64,000 bases of DNA from assembly GCF_033118175.1 (NCBI RefSeq), contig NC_083712.1, positions 10,054,956-10,118,955 on the forward strand, in the 5' to 3' direction. The position numbers and the translations under genes are program-made. Within the stretch, counting starts at the first letter, position 1, and every line of letters begins with the position of its first letter. Below are positions 24,690 through 36,555 of this stretch, one piece after another. Under the pieces are notes generated by a model. It saw only the letters and a list, made by a program, of their open reading frames with translations. It made no database searches and was not told where the DNA came from. Source of the DNA: Dama dama (taxonomy: Eukaryota; Chordata; Mammalia; Artiodactyla; Cervidae).

Positions 24690-25097
24690 CTCATTATAAA
24701 ATCAGAAGAATATCACACTAAGTGCTGTAAGTCAGAGAAGGATATATGTGATATCACTTATATGTGCAATCTAAAGCATAATACAAATGAATCTAATTAC
24801 AAAACAGAAACCAACTCACAGATACAGAGAATAGATTCAAGTTTCCCACAGTGGAAAGGGAGGCAGGGAGGGATAAATCAGGAGTTTGAGATTAGCAGAT
24901 ACACATTCACATACAAAACAAACAGACAACAATGATATACTGATATACTGTATAGCACAGGGAACTATATGCAGCAACTTATAATAACCTATGATAGAAA
25001 ATAACCTGGAAATGTACACATATCTTGTACAGAATCACCTTGCTGTACACTGAAGCAAGCGCCACACTGTAAGTCAGTTATATTTCCACAAAAGAGA
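24690..25097 (+). mobile_element. L1 3' untranslated region fragment
   Basis: Plus-strand L1 end: ATATCACACTAAGTGCTGTA, AAACTGATACAGAGAATAG-like text, GGGAGGCAGGGAGGGATAAA, GATATACTGTATAGCACAGG and TTGCTGTACACTGAAGCAAG. It ends near CAGTTATATTTCC. Its left edge is only about 55-65 bp upstream (in the gene's sense) of the exon j acceptor. Confidence 0.8.
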
Positions 25098-25221
25098 AAA
25101 CCCTGAGGATACTTGTTTCGGTCTACAGATCCCCTTAGCTTGTCTGATTGTCACATATTTAACCCCAGTATTGGCTTTGATCATTACAGTTTGAGCTACT
25201 CTCTTTTTCCAGGCATGGTGA

Positions 25222-28200
25222 GAAGTTCCTTTTCTTTTTTTTACTTTGGGGTGGTTTCACTCCTTGCCTCCTGTACAATATTATGGACTCTGTCCATTGC
25301 TCTTCAGGCACGCTGTTTACAAGATCCAGTCCCTTGAATCTATTCATCATCTCCACTGCATAACATAGAGGATTTGATTTAAGCTATACCTGACTGGCCG
25401 AGTGGTTTTCACAACTTTCTTTAGTTTAAGTCTGAATTTAGATATGAGGAGCAGATGGTCTGAGCCACAGTCAGCTCCAGGTCCTGTTTTTGCTGACAGG
25501 TTCTCCACTTTCAGCTACAAAGAATGTAATCAATCTGATTTCAGTATTGACCATTTGGTGATGTCTATGTGTAAAGCTGTCTCCTGTGTTGTTGAAAAAG
25601 GGTGTTTGCTATGACCAGTGCATTCTTTTGGCAGAATTCTGTTAGCCCTTGCCCTGCTTCATTTTGTACCCTAAGGTCAAAAATGCCGGTTACTCCAGGT
25701 ATCTCCTGACTTCCTACTTTTGCATTCTAATCCCCTATGATGAATGGAAAATCATTTTCTGGTATTAGTTTTAGGAGGTTTTCTAGGTCTTCATAAAAAC
25801 TGATCAATTTCAGCTTCTTTGGCATCAGTGGTTGGGGCATAGACTTGGATTATTGTGATGTTGAATGGTTTGCCTTGGAAATGAACCAAGATCTTTCTGT
25901 CATTTTTAAAACTGTACCCAAGTATAGCATTTTGCACTCTTTTGTTGATTATGAGGACTATTCATTTCTTCTATGGGATTCTTGCCCACAGTAGTAGATA
26001 TAATAGTCATCTGAATTAAATTCACCCATTTTCATCCATTTTACTTCACTGATTCCTAAGATGCCCATGTTTACTCTTGCCATCTCCTGCTTGACCATGT
26101 CCAATTTACCTTGATTCATGGTCCTAACATTCCAGGTTCCTATGCAATACTGTTGTTTACAGCATCAGATTTTGCTTTCATCACCAGACGGATCCACAAC
26201 TGAGCATTGTTTCTGCTTTGACCTGGCTTCTTCATTCTTTCTGGAGCTGCTAGTAGATGTTCTCTGCTCTTCCCCCCTTCACCTTTTGACCTGGAGGCTC
26301 ATCTTTCGGTGTCATATCTTTTCACCTTTTTATACAGTTCATGTGGTTCTCACAGCTAACATACTGGAGTGGTTTGCCATTCCCTCCTCCAGAGGCCTGT
26401 AATATTGTACAGGAGGCAGTGGATAAAACCATCCACCAAAAAAGAAATGCAAGAAGGCAAAGTGGTTGTCTGAGGTGGCTTTACAAACAGCAGAGGGAAG
26501 AAGATAGTGAAAGCAAGGGAGAAAGGGAAAGGTATACCCAACTAAATTCGGAGAATAACAAGGAGAGACAAGAAGGCCATCTTCAATGAACAATGCCAAA
26601 AAAAAAAAAAAAAAAAAAAAAGGAAAACAACAGAAAGGGTAAGATTAGAGATCTCTTCTAAAAAGTTGGAAATATCAAAGGAACATTTCATCCAAAGATG
26701 GGCACAATAAAGGACAGAAATAGTAAAGACCTAATAGAAGCAGAAGAGATCAAGAAGAGGTGGAAAGAATATACAGAAGAACTGTACAACAAAGATCTTA
26801 ATGACCCGGATAACCATGATGGTGTTGTCTCTCATTCAGAGCCAGATACTTTGGAGTGTGAAGTGTGGGCCTTAGGAAGCACTGTTGCCAGTAAAGGTAG
26901 TGAAGGTGATGGAATCTCAGCAGAGTTATTTAAAATCCTAAAAGATGAATCTACAAAAGTGCTCCACTCAGTATGTCAGGAAATTTGGAGGACCCAGCAG
27001 TGGCCACAGGACTGGAAAAGGTCAAGCCTCATCCCAATTCCCAACAAGGGTAGTACTAAAGAATGTTCAAACCACCAGATAAATGCACTCACCTCCCATG
27101 CTATTAAGATTATGCTAAAAATCCTCCAAGCTAGGCATTCAGCATTATGTGAACCAAGAACTTCCACATGTTCCAGATGGGTTTAGAAAAGGTAGAAGAA
27201 CCAGAGATCAAAATGCCAACATTTGCTATATCACAGAGAAAGCAAGGGAATTCCAAAAAAACATCTACCTCTGTTTCATTGACTACGCTAAAGCCTTTGT
27301 GTGGATCATAACAAACTTTGGAAAACTCTTGGAGAGGGAAATACCAGGCCATGTTATCTGTCTCCTGAGAAACCTGTATGCAGGTCAAAAAGCAACAGAA
27401 CTGGACATGGAGCAATGGATTGGTTCAAAACTGGGTAAGGAGTGCATCAAGGCTGTGTATTGTCACCCAGCTTATTTAACTTAAATATAGAGTACATCAT
27501 GTGAAATGCTGGACTAGATGAAGCACAAGCTGGAATCAAGATTGCAGGGAGAAATATAAAAACCCTCAGATAGTGGATGATACCACTCTAAAGGCAGAAA
27601 TTGAAGAGGAACTAAACAGCCTCTTGATGCGGGTGAAGGAGGAAAGTGAAAAAGCCTGCTTAAAACTCAATATTAAAAAAAAAGAAAAAAACCACCTACG
27701 ATCATGGTATCTAGTCCCATCACTTTATAGCAAATAGATAGGGAAAAGGTACAATCAATGACAAATTTCCTTTTCTTCGACTCTAAAATCACTGTAGATG
27801 GTGACTACAGCCATGAAATTAGAAGATGACTCCTTCTTGGCAGGAAGCTATGACAAACCTAAACAAGTGTTTTAAATAGCAAAGACAGCACCGTCAACAA
27901 AGTTCCCTATAGTCAAGGCTACAGTCTTTCCAGCAGTCATGTATAAATGTGAGAGCTAGACATAAAGAAGGAAGAGTGCTGAAGAATTGATGCTTTTGAA
28001 CCGTGGTGTTGAAGACTCTTGAGAGTCCCGTGGACTGCAAGGAGATCAACCCAGTCAATCCTAAAGGAAACCAACCCTGAATATTCATTGGAAGGACTGA
28101 TGCTGAAGCTGAAGCTGCAATACTTTGGCCACCTGATGTGAAGAGCCGATTCACTGGAAAAGACCCTGATGCTGGAAAAGATTGAAGGCAGGATGGGAAG

Positions 28201-28357
28201 GGGACAAGAGAAGACGAGATGGTTGGATGGCATCACTGACTCAGTGGACATGAGTTTGAGCGAAGTCCAGGAGATGGTGAAGGACAGGGAAGCCTGGTGT
28301 GCTGCACTCCATGGGGTCAAGACAGACACGACTGAGAAACTGAACAAGCAGCAGCAG
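25222..28357 (+). mobile_element. Near-complete BovB LINE with inverted 5' half (twin-primed)
   Basis: 25222-26395 is BovB 5' leader and endonuclease region on the minus strand. 26396-28357 is the rest of BovB on the plus strand. Remnants on the plus strand include KRWKEYTEELYNKDLNDPDN and FKILKDESTKVLHSVCQEIW, then RT core and the 3' tail. The two halves overlap by roughly 20-30 bp of BovB coordinates: both contain ATATTGTACAGGAGGCA-like sequence. So nearly the whole element (about 3.1 kb, close to full length) is present but with its first third flipped. An A run of about 26 bases lies at 26597-26622. All frames are broken. Confidence 0.88.
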
Positions 28358-31300
28358 CTCCATATTTTGTCTGCCCTCCTCAGACAGATGCGGCATGTCT
28401 TCACTGTATCAGTGAAGACACACACATTCTTATGCTTTACCATGCATCTGATCATTCATATTGCTTTTTTTTAATCAATGTAGCCATTTGCTTTTTTTTT
28501 TCTGACTTGCCATGAACAAAGAAGGATAAAGCCTCAACATGCAAGTCATATCGAAATTGGGGTAACAGATTGTAGATCTGATGTAATATGTTATTCAGAA
28601 GAGGCTGCTTTTGACCATATATTCTCTTCTTTATCCCTGTGTGATTCATACTGAATAATGTTCACTCTGAAATCTGCAAGTGATTTCAATGAAACATACA
28701 TGGAAAAGAAGATGCAGGTTTATTTTACATAATGCTTCCTTTAATGAAAATGTTCTAGCCTGCATTGTAGCAACCGACAAGGAGGGAAACTTAGAGATGC
28801 TCAGGACGAGGGTGAAAACAGAGCCGTGGAGCTGCCAGGACCTGAGGAAAAGGAGACGTCCTCCAGCCAGACGTTTAGAACACATTACCAGGATGCATTA
28901 TAATATGGGGAAGCAATAAGCTGGCCCAAGTCCCTTGTTACCCTAGGGGTGCATGCTTGATATTCTACTGTATCCAAGTCATTTTCTGAATAAATACACA
29001 TTTCCTATGTGTGAAGGAGCCATCCCTCAGGATAAAACTCCTCCTCATGGTGCAGGCAAATTCATGGATGATGATGACGCTAATGTATAAATATTATACA
29101 TTATTGACATGCATAGTATAAATACTATTTTGAATAACAAAACAAGGAAATAAGCTGGTAATTATCCAAGACAGATGAACAATGTTGCAAGGGCAAGATT
29201 CCCAGTTACCCTTCTTTCTCTACTCAAACAGTTCTATGACCCTCCAACAGGTGTAAGCAAACCAATGACTCCAGGTAAGGACTGGATCCTAAAAACAGAT
29301 TAAGGATGTCTCATTAACCTTGGATTAGCATGTAGTCTTTCAGAAACTCTTCGGGTTTATAAGAGTTCACTCTCAGTTTGACAATGTGTTGGGACTAGTC
29401 ATGTGTATACTGGCTGGGTCTTGGGCTAATCAGGATACAGTGTGTTACCTGACTGCTTTGGGAGAACAGGGATAAACAGAAGACAAAAGAAAACACCAGG
29501 TACACCCCCCTAATGATTTTGTGTGTGCACACGCATGTGTGTGCCCACAGGTGTGTACACGCTTTGGAAGACAGATTTCCCACTTGAGATCTGGGGCCAG
29601 TGCCTCAAACCAATTTCCCTGAATATGGAGGTAGGGTTGTCAGTGGAAGGGGAGGTCTTTTCAGACCTGAACTGTGAGTATACCATTCACTTTGAGACAC
29701 TGTGAGTGTTTGCTGAATGATAAACAGAAAATGACTGTAGATTTAACCCCTTTGTTACTCAAACTTGGTTTGATGGGTGAAGATAGATCGATAGATAGAC
29801 AGACAGACTTTTAAGAAACTGAGTCATGGAGAGGGAAAACAAAAGCCTATCCCTATGGTCAGCAGAAACATTTAAAGAGATCATGCTTTGAAACTAATTA
29901 ATAGTTAACAGTGCAGATGGGGGAATCCTGCAAGGTGGGGTGACCTTGCCTGTTTCAGAAAGTCTTCTGTCTGAGGATCACCTTTTCCCCTTGTGGGCTG
30001 TACCAGAAGCAGCGTGCTGTCTGCTCAGCAGCACGCAGGGTGCACCCGTGAGTGTGGGGATGGACTTGTGAGGAGGAAAGGGGGCCTGAAGGTCAGGGTG
30101 CTGCCTGCACCAGCTTGCTGGGCCAGCTCGACCTACCCCCACATCAAGACAAGAAGGAAACACCCAACAGAAACTCTGGTTTAATTCACTTTTGTTCAAA
30201 TCGTGTGATGCTTGCTGTTCTCTCATTCATGTTTTATTTCTGTATATTTTGGGTGATGCCTACAGAAAGTACAAAGTTAATGTAATGTCATTATGATGAT
30301 CTAACTAATCCAGAAAGTAAGTTCTGGTTACAGCATTTGTATAACTTTCTTCCTGGTTTTACCTATGATTTCAGATAATCAGTGTATTTAATCGCCTCCA
30401 GCCCCTAATCATTTCCACATGTACATTCTCAACATACACCTCTGACTATTTGTCTTTCCTAACTATGTTGCAGCGGAATCAGAAAACTCACTTCCACTGC
30501 TGACTGAGCCATAACACAGTCCTGTTACTGAAAACATTTGAAGATGTTCCAATTCTGTGAAATCAAAAAAACAGTCCATCCCTTATATGAGTCATACACG
30601 CAATGTGTGTATAAAAGGGCCATGTGGATCATCACAGCCCCTCTAAACATTACTATTAATTGCAGCAAGTATATTTATGAATGACGGTCCTGTCTGTACT
30701 TCTGAATGTAATCATTTGTTTTCCTAAAAAGATGCTAGGTCTTGATGCCCCAGGCGCATATGCGATGTGTGCCTGCCCTGGCCACTGCCTGCCCCTGCAG
30801 CGGCGTCCACAAGGGACTCTGCTCAGAACGGACTGGCAGAAGAAGTGTATTCCCCTGATTCAAAAAGTAGCTGAGGGGTTTTTGAGAAAACTGTTGCCAC
30901 AGGCGGAATACTTTTGATGGCACTGCTTCACTGTCCTAGATAGACCTGCACGTGCGGGAAGCTGAGCGAATGTGCTCCAGGCCCTGCAGACGCTGCTCCA
31001 GCCACTGGTATTCACTCTCCCTTAATCCTGCTTGTCAGTAACAGATTGGTACGACTTTTGCTCTAACATGTCCATTTATAATTTATCACCTGTCTACTTC
31101 CAAAAATGATTTCAAATAGCTTACAATATAAGTCCTACATACACACGGCTATCCAGACAGAAAATCAAAAACCTGAATTTATTCAAGAAGTCAGTCAATC
31201 GTTTTTCTGGAAATGTGTACCTCTACCAACTATTCATTCTTCCTTGCTTTTAGTCAACAACTCACTTTTAAAATGGGTTCAAATTCTCCTTTTTAAGTAT

Positions 31301-31602
31301 TTTGAAATTATCACAGGAACAAAAATGTGTAAACATGTATTACGTTTTAAAATATATTCAGATTTGATGGCTGATGTGTCATTTCTTCCATATAAACTTT
31401 ATAAAATACTCTTTTTGAAATATTTTAAGTAGTTTTTAACTTAAAATTGCAAATATGGTACAAAAAACTCCCATATACCCACTATCTTGCCATATATTAC
31501 AGAATAATGATATCTATCTCTGTCCACATACAGATATGTGTGTGAAGTGGTCTCTAGCCACAATACAGATATGTGTAAAGTTATTTTATTCTAAACCCTT
31601 TG

Positions 31603-31795
31603 GCTTCCTTTGTAAGTTCACTTGGTAAAGAATACACCTGAAATGCAGGAGACCACCTGTAATGCAGGATACTGGGTTTGCTCCCTGGGTCTGGAAAACC
31701 TCCTGGAAAAGGGAATGACAACCCAAACCCAAGGACAGAGGAGCCTGGCAGGCTACAGTCCATGGAGTCGCTAAGAGTCAGACACAACTGAGCGA
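31603..31795 (+). mobile_element. Bov-tA SINE with perfect target duplication
   Basis: Plus-strand tRNA-like head GGCTTCCTTTGTAAGTTCAC to the tail AGTCAGACACAACTGAGCGA. CTAAACCCTTTG is present at 31591-31602 and again at 31796-31807, a perfect 12 bp target-site duplication that fixes both edges. Confidence 0.93.
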
Positions 31796-32640
31796 CTAAA
31801 CCCTTTGTGAGCAAGTTGCAGACATTGTGACACATTTCTTATAAAAATTTAGTGTGCATTTCTTAAAACAGAGCAGATATATATTAAAAAAAAACAAAAC
31901 AAAAACTAACAGAGGCTGCAGGACCATATATCCTACAGAAATCACTGGAATTTCAACAATCTGCCAATAACAGCTTTTCCATCAGAAGGACTCCATCTAT
32001 GATTGTGTCCCTTTAGTTTTGTGACGCATTTTTTTTGTCTGTAAGACTTTCTTAGTCTTTCTTTCCCTTTCATGAACTCAATACTTTTGAAAGATACAAG
32101 TCACTTTTTGTGTAGAATATATTTCAAAATCAATTTTTATTTTAGAAAAGTAGAATTTAAATCTTTTTTTAAAATTATAGTATATAAAACTTAATAAAAA
32201 CTGCTTATGTGTATTATTTTTCTTTAATGTTTTATAAGTTAATCAAATGCACACTACAAAGAACTTTTCTGTAATTGTTTATGTAGGAGATTTTCATGCT
32301 TTTAGTATTATACATTAATATATTATTTATATATTTAAGCTGAGACTACACTCAGACATAAATTCAGAAAATGAGATTACAAAAGATTGGGAGTAGTTAA
32401 AAAACAAAACATACAGGGCTGGTGTGCAGTAACAAATCATTTGCTTTCCCTGCCGTAAGGCTTGGTGCAGGCAAACTTGAAAATGAGTTCTCCAAAAAAA
32501 GATGAACACGTTTTGAAAAACAAATGTTTTTTTAAAGCAACATAACCTCCGAAGAGAATGTCTGATGTTCTTCATGACTAAATTCAGGTGGTGATACATT
32601 TTTGGCAAAAATATCAAAATATGATGCTGTATTCTCCCAT

Positions 32641-32870
32641 TGTTGTTCAGTCATTAAATCATGTTCTACTCTCTGTGACCCCATGAACTACGGCACGCCA
32701 GGTTCCCTTGTCCTTCACTGTCTCCTGGAGTTTGCTCAAACTTATGTCCCTTGAGTTACTCATCTTCTGGTGTCATATGTTTTTGCCTTTTCACACTAGG
32801 ATTCTCCAGTTCATAGGATTCTCCAGGCAAGAATACTGGAGCGGGCTCCTCCAGAGGACCACATTTTGCC
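32641..32870 (-). mobile_element. BovB with large internal deletion (3' tail joined to 5' leader)
   Basis: 32641-32755 is the minus-strand BovB 3' tail (TTGTTCAGTCATTAAATCAT, TCTCCTGGAGTTTGCTCAAA). 32756-32870 matches the minus-strand BovB 5' leader seen at 26290-26395 (TGGTGTCATATG, then AATACTGGAGCGGGCTCCTC and CAGAGGACC). Both are in one orientation, so about 2.9 kb of the element is missing between them. Confidence 0.65.
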
Positions 32871-33138
32871 AGAAATCTTCACTATGACTGGTTCATTGTG
32901 GGTGGCCCAGCAGAGCATGGCTCATAGCTACTTTGAGTTATGCGAGCCCCTTCGCCACAAGGCTGTGATTCACGAAGAGGGTATTCTCCCAAGGTCACTG
33001 TGTTTGTCCGCTCTCAGAGGTGTGAGGGAGTTGACTCAGAGGCTTCCAGAATCTACTTCAGGGCATTTCCTCCAAAACTCAACTTTAGTGACATCATGCT
33101 GGATGTTTGAAATCAGCCCTGGTGGAGAAGGGCTTACT

Positions 33139-33300
33139 GGCTTCCCAGGTTGTGCTAGCGATAAAGAACCAGGCTCTAATGCAGGAGATGTAAGAGATGC
33201 AGGTTTGATCCCTGGGTCTGGAAGATTCCCTGGAAAAGGACATGGCAACCCACTCTAGTATTCTTGCCTAGGAAATGCCATGGACAGACTGAAAAGACTT
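33139..33300 (+). mobile_element. Bov-tA SINE, partial
   Basis: Head GGCTTCCCAGGTTGTGCTAG, then TGATCCCTGGGTCTGGAAGA, GGCAACCCACTCTAGTATTC, and a truncated tail. Confidence 0.85.
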
Positions 33301-33964
33301 AGTGTCCGTGCATGGGAGAATTTACACCATGGCAACTGCAGTTCTAAGTCACATCATGCCTTTCTGTTCCTCTGCTTATTTCGAGAGCAGGCTTATCAGT
33401 ATACCAGTGCATACCTTGTCCTGTTACTGTAAATCTTGACATGACTGTCTTAGGAAGGTGGTGTCTGCCAGGCTTCTCACTGTGAATGACTTCTTTCCTC
33501 CTTTGCAGCGAGTGCGTGAGGACAAGGTGAGGAGGTGCACGGAGACTGTGGCTGTCTGTCCTCATCAAACTCACATGCTACCTTCAGCCTCCACTGACCT
33601 CCCCATGTGGACATGTATGTCCTAACGGCCACCAGTGGCAGCTGTGATTCCATCTCCTTCCCATTTGTTAGTTTAGATTTATTATAGTTTGGGAAGGCTT
33701 TCTCTATTATTCCTTACACTCATGCATGTGTCTGTGTATATCAGCATGGATCCACATATTTCTATTTTGTACAAAACGGCTCATCATGCATGTTTTCTCT
33801 CCCAGAGCTTCAGAGTCAGGGGTTCTCCAAGAAGTACTAGTGCCTTTAAGGGAGAATGGGACTTCAAGTAATTTTAGAAACGCAAAATTGGGTACTAGGT
33901 GGGTAACTCCTTGCTGAGGGGTTATTGTTTTACACCTCACAGGATACAGAGGTGGGAAATACGT

Positions 33965-33973
33965 ACACACACA

Positions 33974-34005
<32 letters not shown>
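33965..34005. repeat. (CA)n microsatellite
   Basis: About 20 CA units with one CAGA interruption near its start. Its length is likely to vary between individuals. Confidence 0.97.
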
Positions 34006-34008
<3 letters not shown>

Positions 34009-34039
34009 TTCTATGTCTATAGCTATACAGTTGTACATA

Positions 34040-34250
34040 GGGCTTCCCAAGTGGCTCGGGGGTAAAGAACTTGCCTGCGAATGCAGGAGAGGTGGGTTCG
34101 ATCCCTGGATTGGGAAGATCCCCTGGAGAAGGAAATGGCCGCCCAGTCCAGAATTCTTGCTTGGGAAATTCCATGGACAGAGGAGCCTGGAAGGCTACAG
34201 TCCATGCGGTTGCAAAGACTTGGACATGACGTAGTGACTGGACAGGCATG
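34040..34250 (+). mobile_element. Bov-tA SINE
   Basis: Full plus-strand unit from GGGCTTCCCAAGTGGCTCGG through GGTTCGATCCCTGGATTGGG to the GACTTGGACATGACGTAGTG tail. AGCTATAC occurs before it (34021-34028) and after it (34254-34261), a probable part of the target duplication. Confidence 0.9.
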
Positions 34251-34855
34251 CACAGCTATACGTATGAAGACCATGAGTTCACACCAGGGTGTCTAGTTCA
34301 AATCTATCACAAGCAGCTCCTTGCCAGCATTCAGGTCCCTGTGTATCCAGCTCCCCGCCCAGTCACAAGAAACCCTGTCCCCATCCTCTGTATCTATGTC
34401 TGTTCTCAGGGTCCACGTCTGCTCCCAGCCTTCCATCTGCATCCCCGGCCACCTTGCTCCCCGGCCTCAGCGCTTGGTCCCCAACTGCATCAAATGCTTC
34501 TAATGAGCGCAAAAGAAAAGGAAGTCACCCACCTCAAAGTTCACTGTCCAAACCACCCCCACACAAAACTGACTTCAGTGAAGACACCCCGTTGCGTCCA
34601 CAGGGTAATAACCCACATTCTCCCCAGCTTCAGAGCCCACCCCAGTGATCATCCATCAGCCTCCTGCTTGCGGGGGACGGCGCTTTTCCCTTCACTCTGG
34701 GGTCTGGTGCTCTCCTTCCAAGCCTCCCAACACTAGAGAAACTTGTTAGCACAGAGAAGAGTCTCCCAGGGAAAGGTCGGCGCTGAGTGCTCTCCTGCAG
34801 TCCGTCATGGTGGGATGACTCGGATTCACAGACACTCGGGGACGGGGTCACCTAC

Positions 34856-34952
34856 CTGAAAAGCTCCCCAGCCTTGGCGCACTTGCGTCACCACCGTCGT
34901 AAATCTCCAGAGAGTCCCAGTTCTGCTCCGTGGCAAAGCTGATCACTTGAAT
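34856..34952 (-). CDS. CSMD1: CSMD1 exon i: middle of the same CUB domain
   Basis: This 97 bp exon enters in phase 0 and leaves in phase 1. The acceptor is TTTGGTAG and the donor is TTCAG/GTAGGT. It encodes IQVISFATEQNWDSLEIYDG and then GDASAPRLGSFSG. NWDSLEIYDGGD is the conserved central CUB strand whose acidic residues coordinate calcium in calcium-binding CUB domains. The exon is too short to appear as an independent open frame and was found by reading the minus strand between exons h and j. Both neighbouring phases match. Confidence 0.93.
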
Positions 34953-35024
34953 CTACCAAACAAGTCAATATTTGTCCTTCACAGTCTGTTTTCAGACTGA
35001 AAACAGAATGGAAACGTATACGTA

Positions 35025-35255
35025 GTGTATATGTAAAACAGTTAGCCAATGGGGATTTGCTATATGACTCAGGGAACTCAAACCGGGGCTTTGTAACTAT
35101 CCAGAAGGGTGGGTGGGTGGGAGGTGGGAGTGAGGTTCAAGAGGAAGGGGGCGCATGTATACCGACAGCAGATTCATGTTGATCTGTGCCACAAGCCAGC
35201 ACAATATTGTAAAGCAATTATCCTCCGATTAAAAATAAATCAATAAAATTAGACT
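35025..35255 (+). mobile_element. L1 3' end fragment (bovine-type)
   Basis: Plus strand: GGGATTTGCTATATGACTCA, the G-rich GGTGGGTGGGTGGGAGGTGG, CAGATTCATGTTGATCTGTG, AATATTGTAAAGCAATTATC and an A-rich tail. It lies between exons h and i, about 75 bp upstream of the exon i acceptor at its nearest edge. Confidence 0.82.
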
Positions 35256-35570
35256 AGTCCAACAGGGTTTTCAAGACATTAAAAATATACATGTTAGAGA
35301 AAGGCAAAACCAAAGAAATTAAGCCATGGAAACGACATCCACAAAATTTCCACAAATGGCACTTTTGATAGATTTTATTCTAAAAGTCTATCACTTTAAT
35401 TTCAAATGTAGACACATGATTAGAAACACTTGGTAGGGATGGTAAGAAAAGAGAAACAGGTTACGGCTTGTATATTTAGAATAACCAATACAAAAAGAGG
35501 GAGAGAAAGAAGGGAGAAGCCCGTGGGCAGAGCTCTGCTTCTTAGGAGCCTCTGGGCTTTGTGAACATAC

Positions 35571-35695
35571 CTGGATTCCTGACCCCTCTGTAACAATGAT
35601 CTTCCATATGCAGTTTAAGTTGTTGCCATAGGGTTCAGGGTAGCCGGGGGATAAAATGGTACCTCTCCGCTGAGTGAAATTGCCACTGCAGGGGA
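35571..35695 (-). CDS. CSMD1: CSMD1 exon h: first part of a CUB domain (about CUB 11)
   Basis: This 125 bp exon enters in phase 1 and leaves in phase 0. The acceptor is GGCTTTCAG and the donor is ATCCAG/GTATGT. It encodes PCSGNFTQRRGTILSPGYP, then EPYGNNLNCIWKIIVTEGSG and IQ. The PCSGNFT cysteine, an NFT glycosylation site, LSPGYPEPY and the second cysteine (LNCIW) are the start of a CUB domain. The open frame runs on past the donor into about 180 bp of intron before a stop, so an ORF-based prediction here would be too long. Skipping this exon alone would break the frame; skipping it with exon i would not. Confidence 0.93.
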
Positions 35696-36555
35696 CTGAA
35701 AGCCAAACCCACAATTAGGATAAATAAAGTACAGTGAAGAACACTGATTCTGTACTCACTGCTCCTTCACTGTGTGATCAGCTATTAAGAGATGTCTTAC
35801 ATGGACTATGACACTTTAAAAGGCACTTGTAGCCAAGGTCAGACTTAGTCTGTTTTCTTTTAAATGATCAATACCATAGATTATCATCTGCTATGCTGCT
35901 AAGTCTTAGACACTGTACCCAACAACAGCATCTCTGAAGTGAATTCTGTTTAGAGTAATTGCTCTACTACAAGTTAAGAAGCTCTGTGGTTTTCTCTTCT
36001 ATATGCAGACAGGCAGCTCCAACTGATACTAATGGGATTTGTGAGCAAATCCAGAGAGAAGAGACGCTTAAAAGGCACAAATGAATTCAAGTGCTAATCA
36101 TGATTGCCCTGGAGGTCCTTACACAAAATGAAGCAAATAAACTATCACCACAAAGTCTTTGTTATTTGGGATGCATTAACCTACTATTTTTCAGATCTTC
36201 ATCAGCACCAATTTATTAAAAGGGCATTACACAAGTCATGTAACAAATCAACATTATAATGATTTTCCCTACAAATGAAATTATGTTGTATACCCATGGC
36301 TTGTGATGGCATACTTAATAAGTATCAAAAAGGAAATCACGTTTCATACTTGTTAATCTGATGCCTTGTTTCATGAAACACAGTAATTTTTAGGATTTGG
36401 CTGCTACTCAATTATTTCTGATAAAATAATTTTCCCTTTAAACAGGTCTGGAGCAAGAGTCCGCTTACGTGGACTAAAGAGAGCTTGTTAGTACCTCTGT
36501 GACCTGGGACTGCGGACCCCATGCTGGTGGTCACACCGTGGGGACACACACTTAC

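Larger units (their letters stand above)
24638..34855 (-). other. Intron between exons i and j
   Basis: This 10.2 kb intron holds an L1 3' end, a twin-primed BovB of about 3.1 kb, and four SINE or SINE-like copies. 28360-31590 is a 3.2 kb block with no repeat recognised, apart from short GT-rich (29520-29560) and GATA/GACA-rich (29785-29810) patches. 31808-32640 is AT-rich. 34262-34855 is moderately GC-rich, with overlapping open frames that lack domains. Confidence 0.6.

Noticed and set aside
30608..30620. TATAAAAGGGCC as a promoter TATA box
   Set aside because: No initiator, CpG enrichment or downstream exon on that strand; a single motif is expected by chance in 64 kb.
34289..34736. Overlapping open frames of 119 and 162 codons, proline/serine-rich, plus strand
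   Set aside because: No domain, no splice pattern, and opposite strand to CSMD1. Composition reflects a C-rich intron patch, and the longer frame begins inside the SINE flank.
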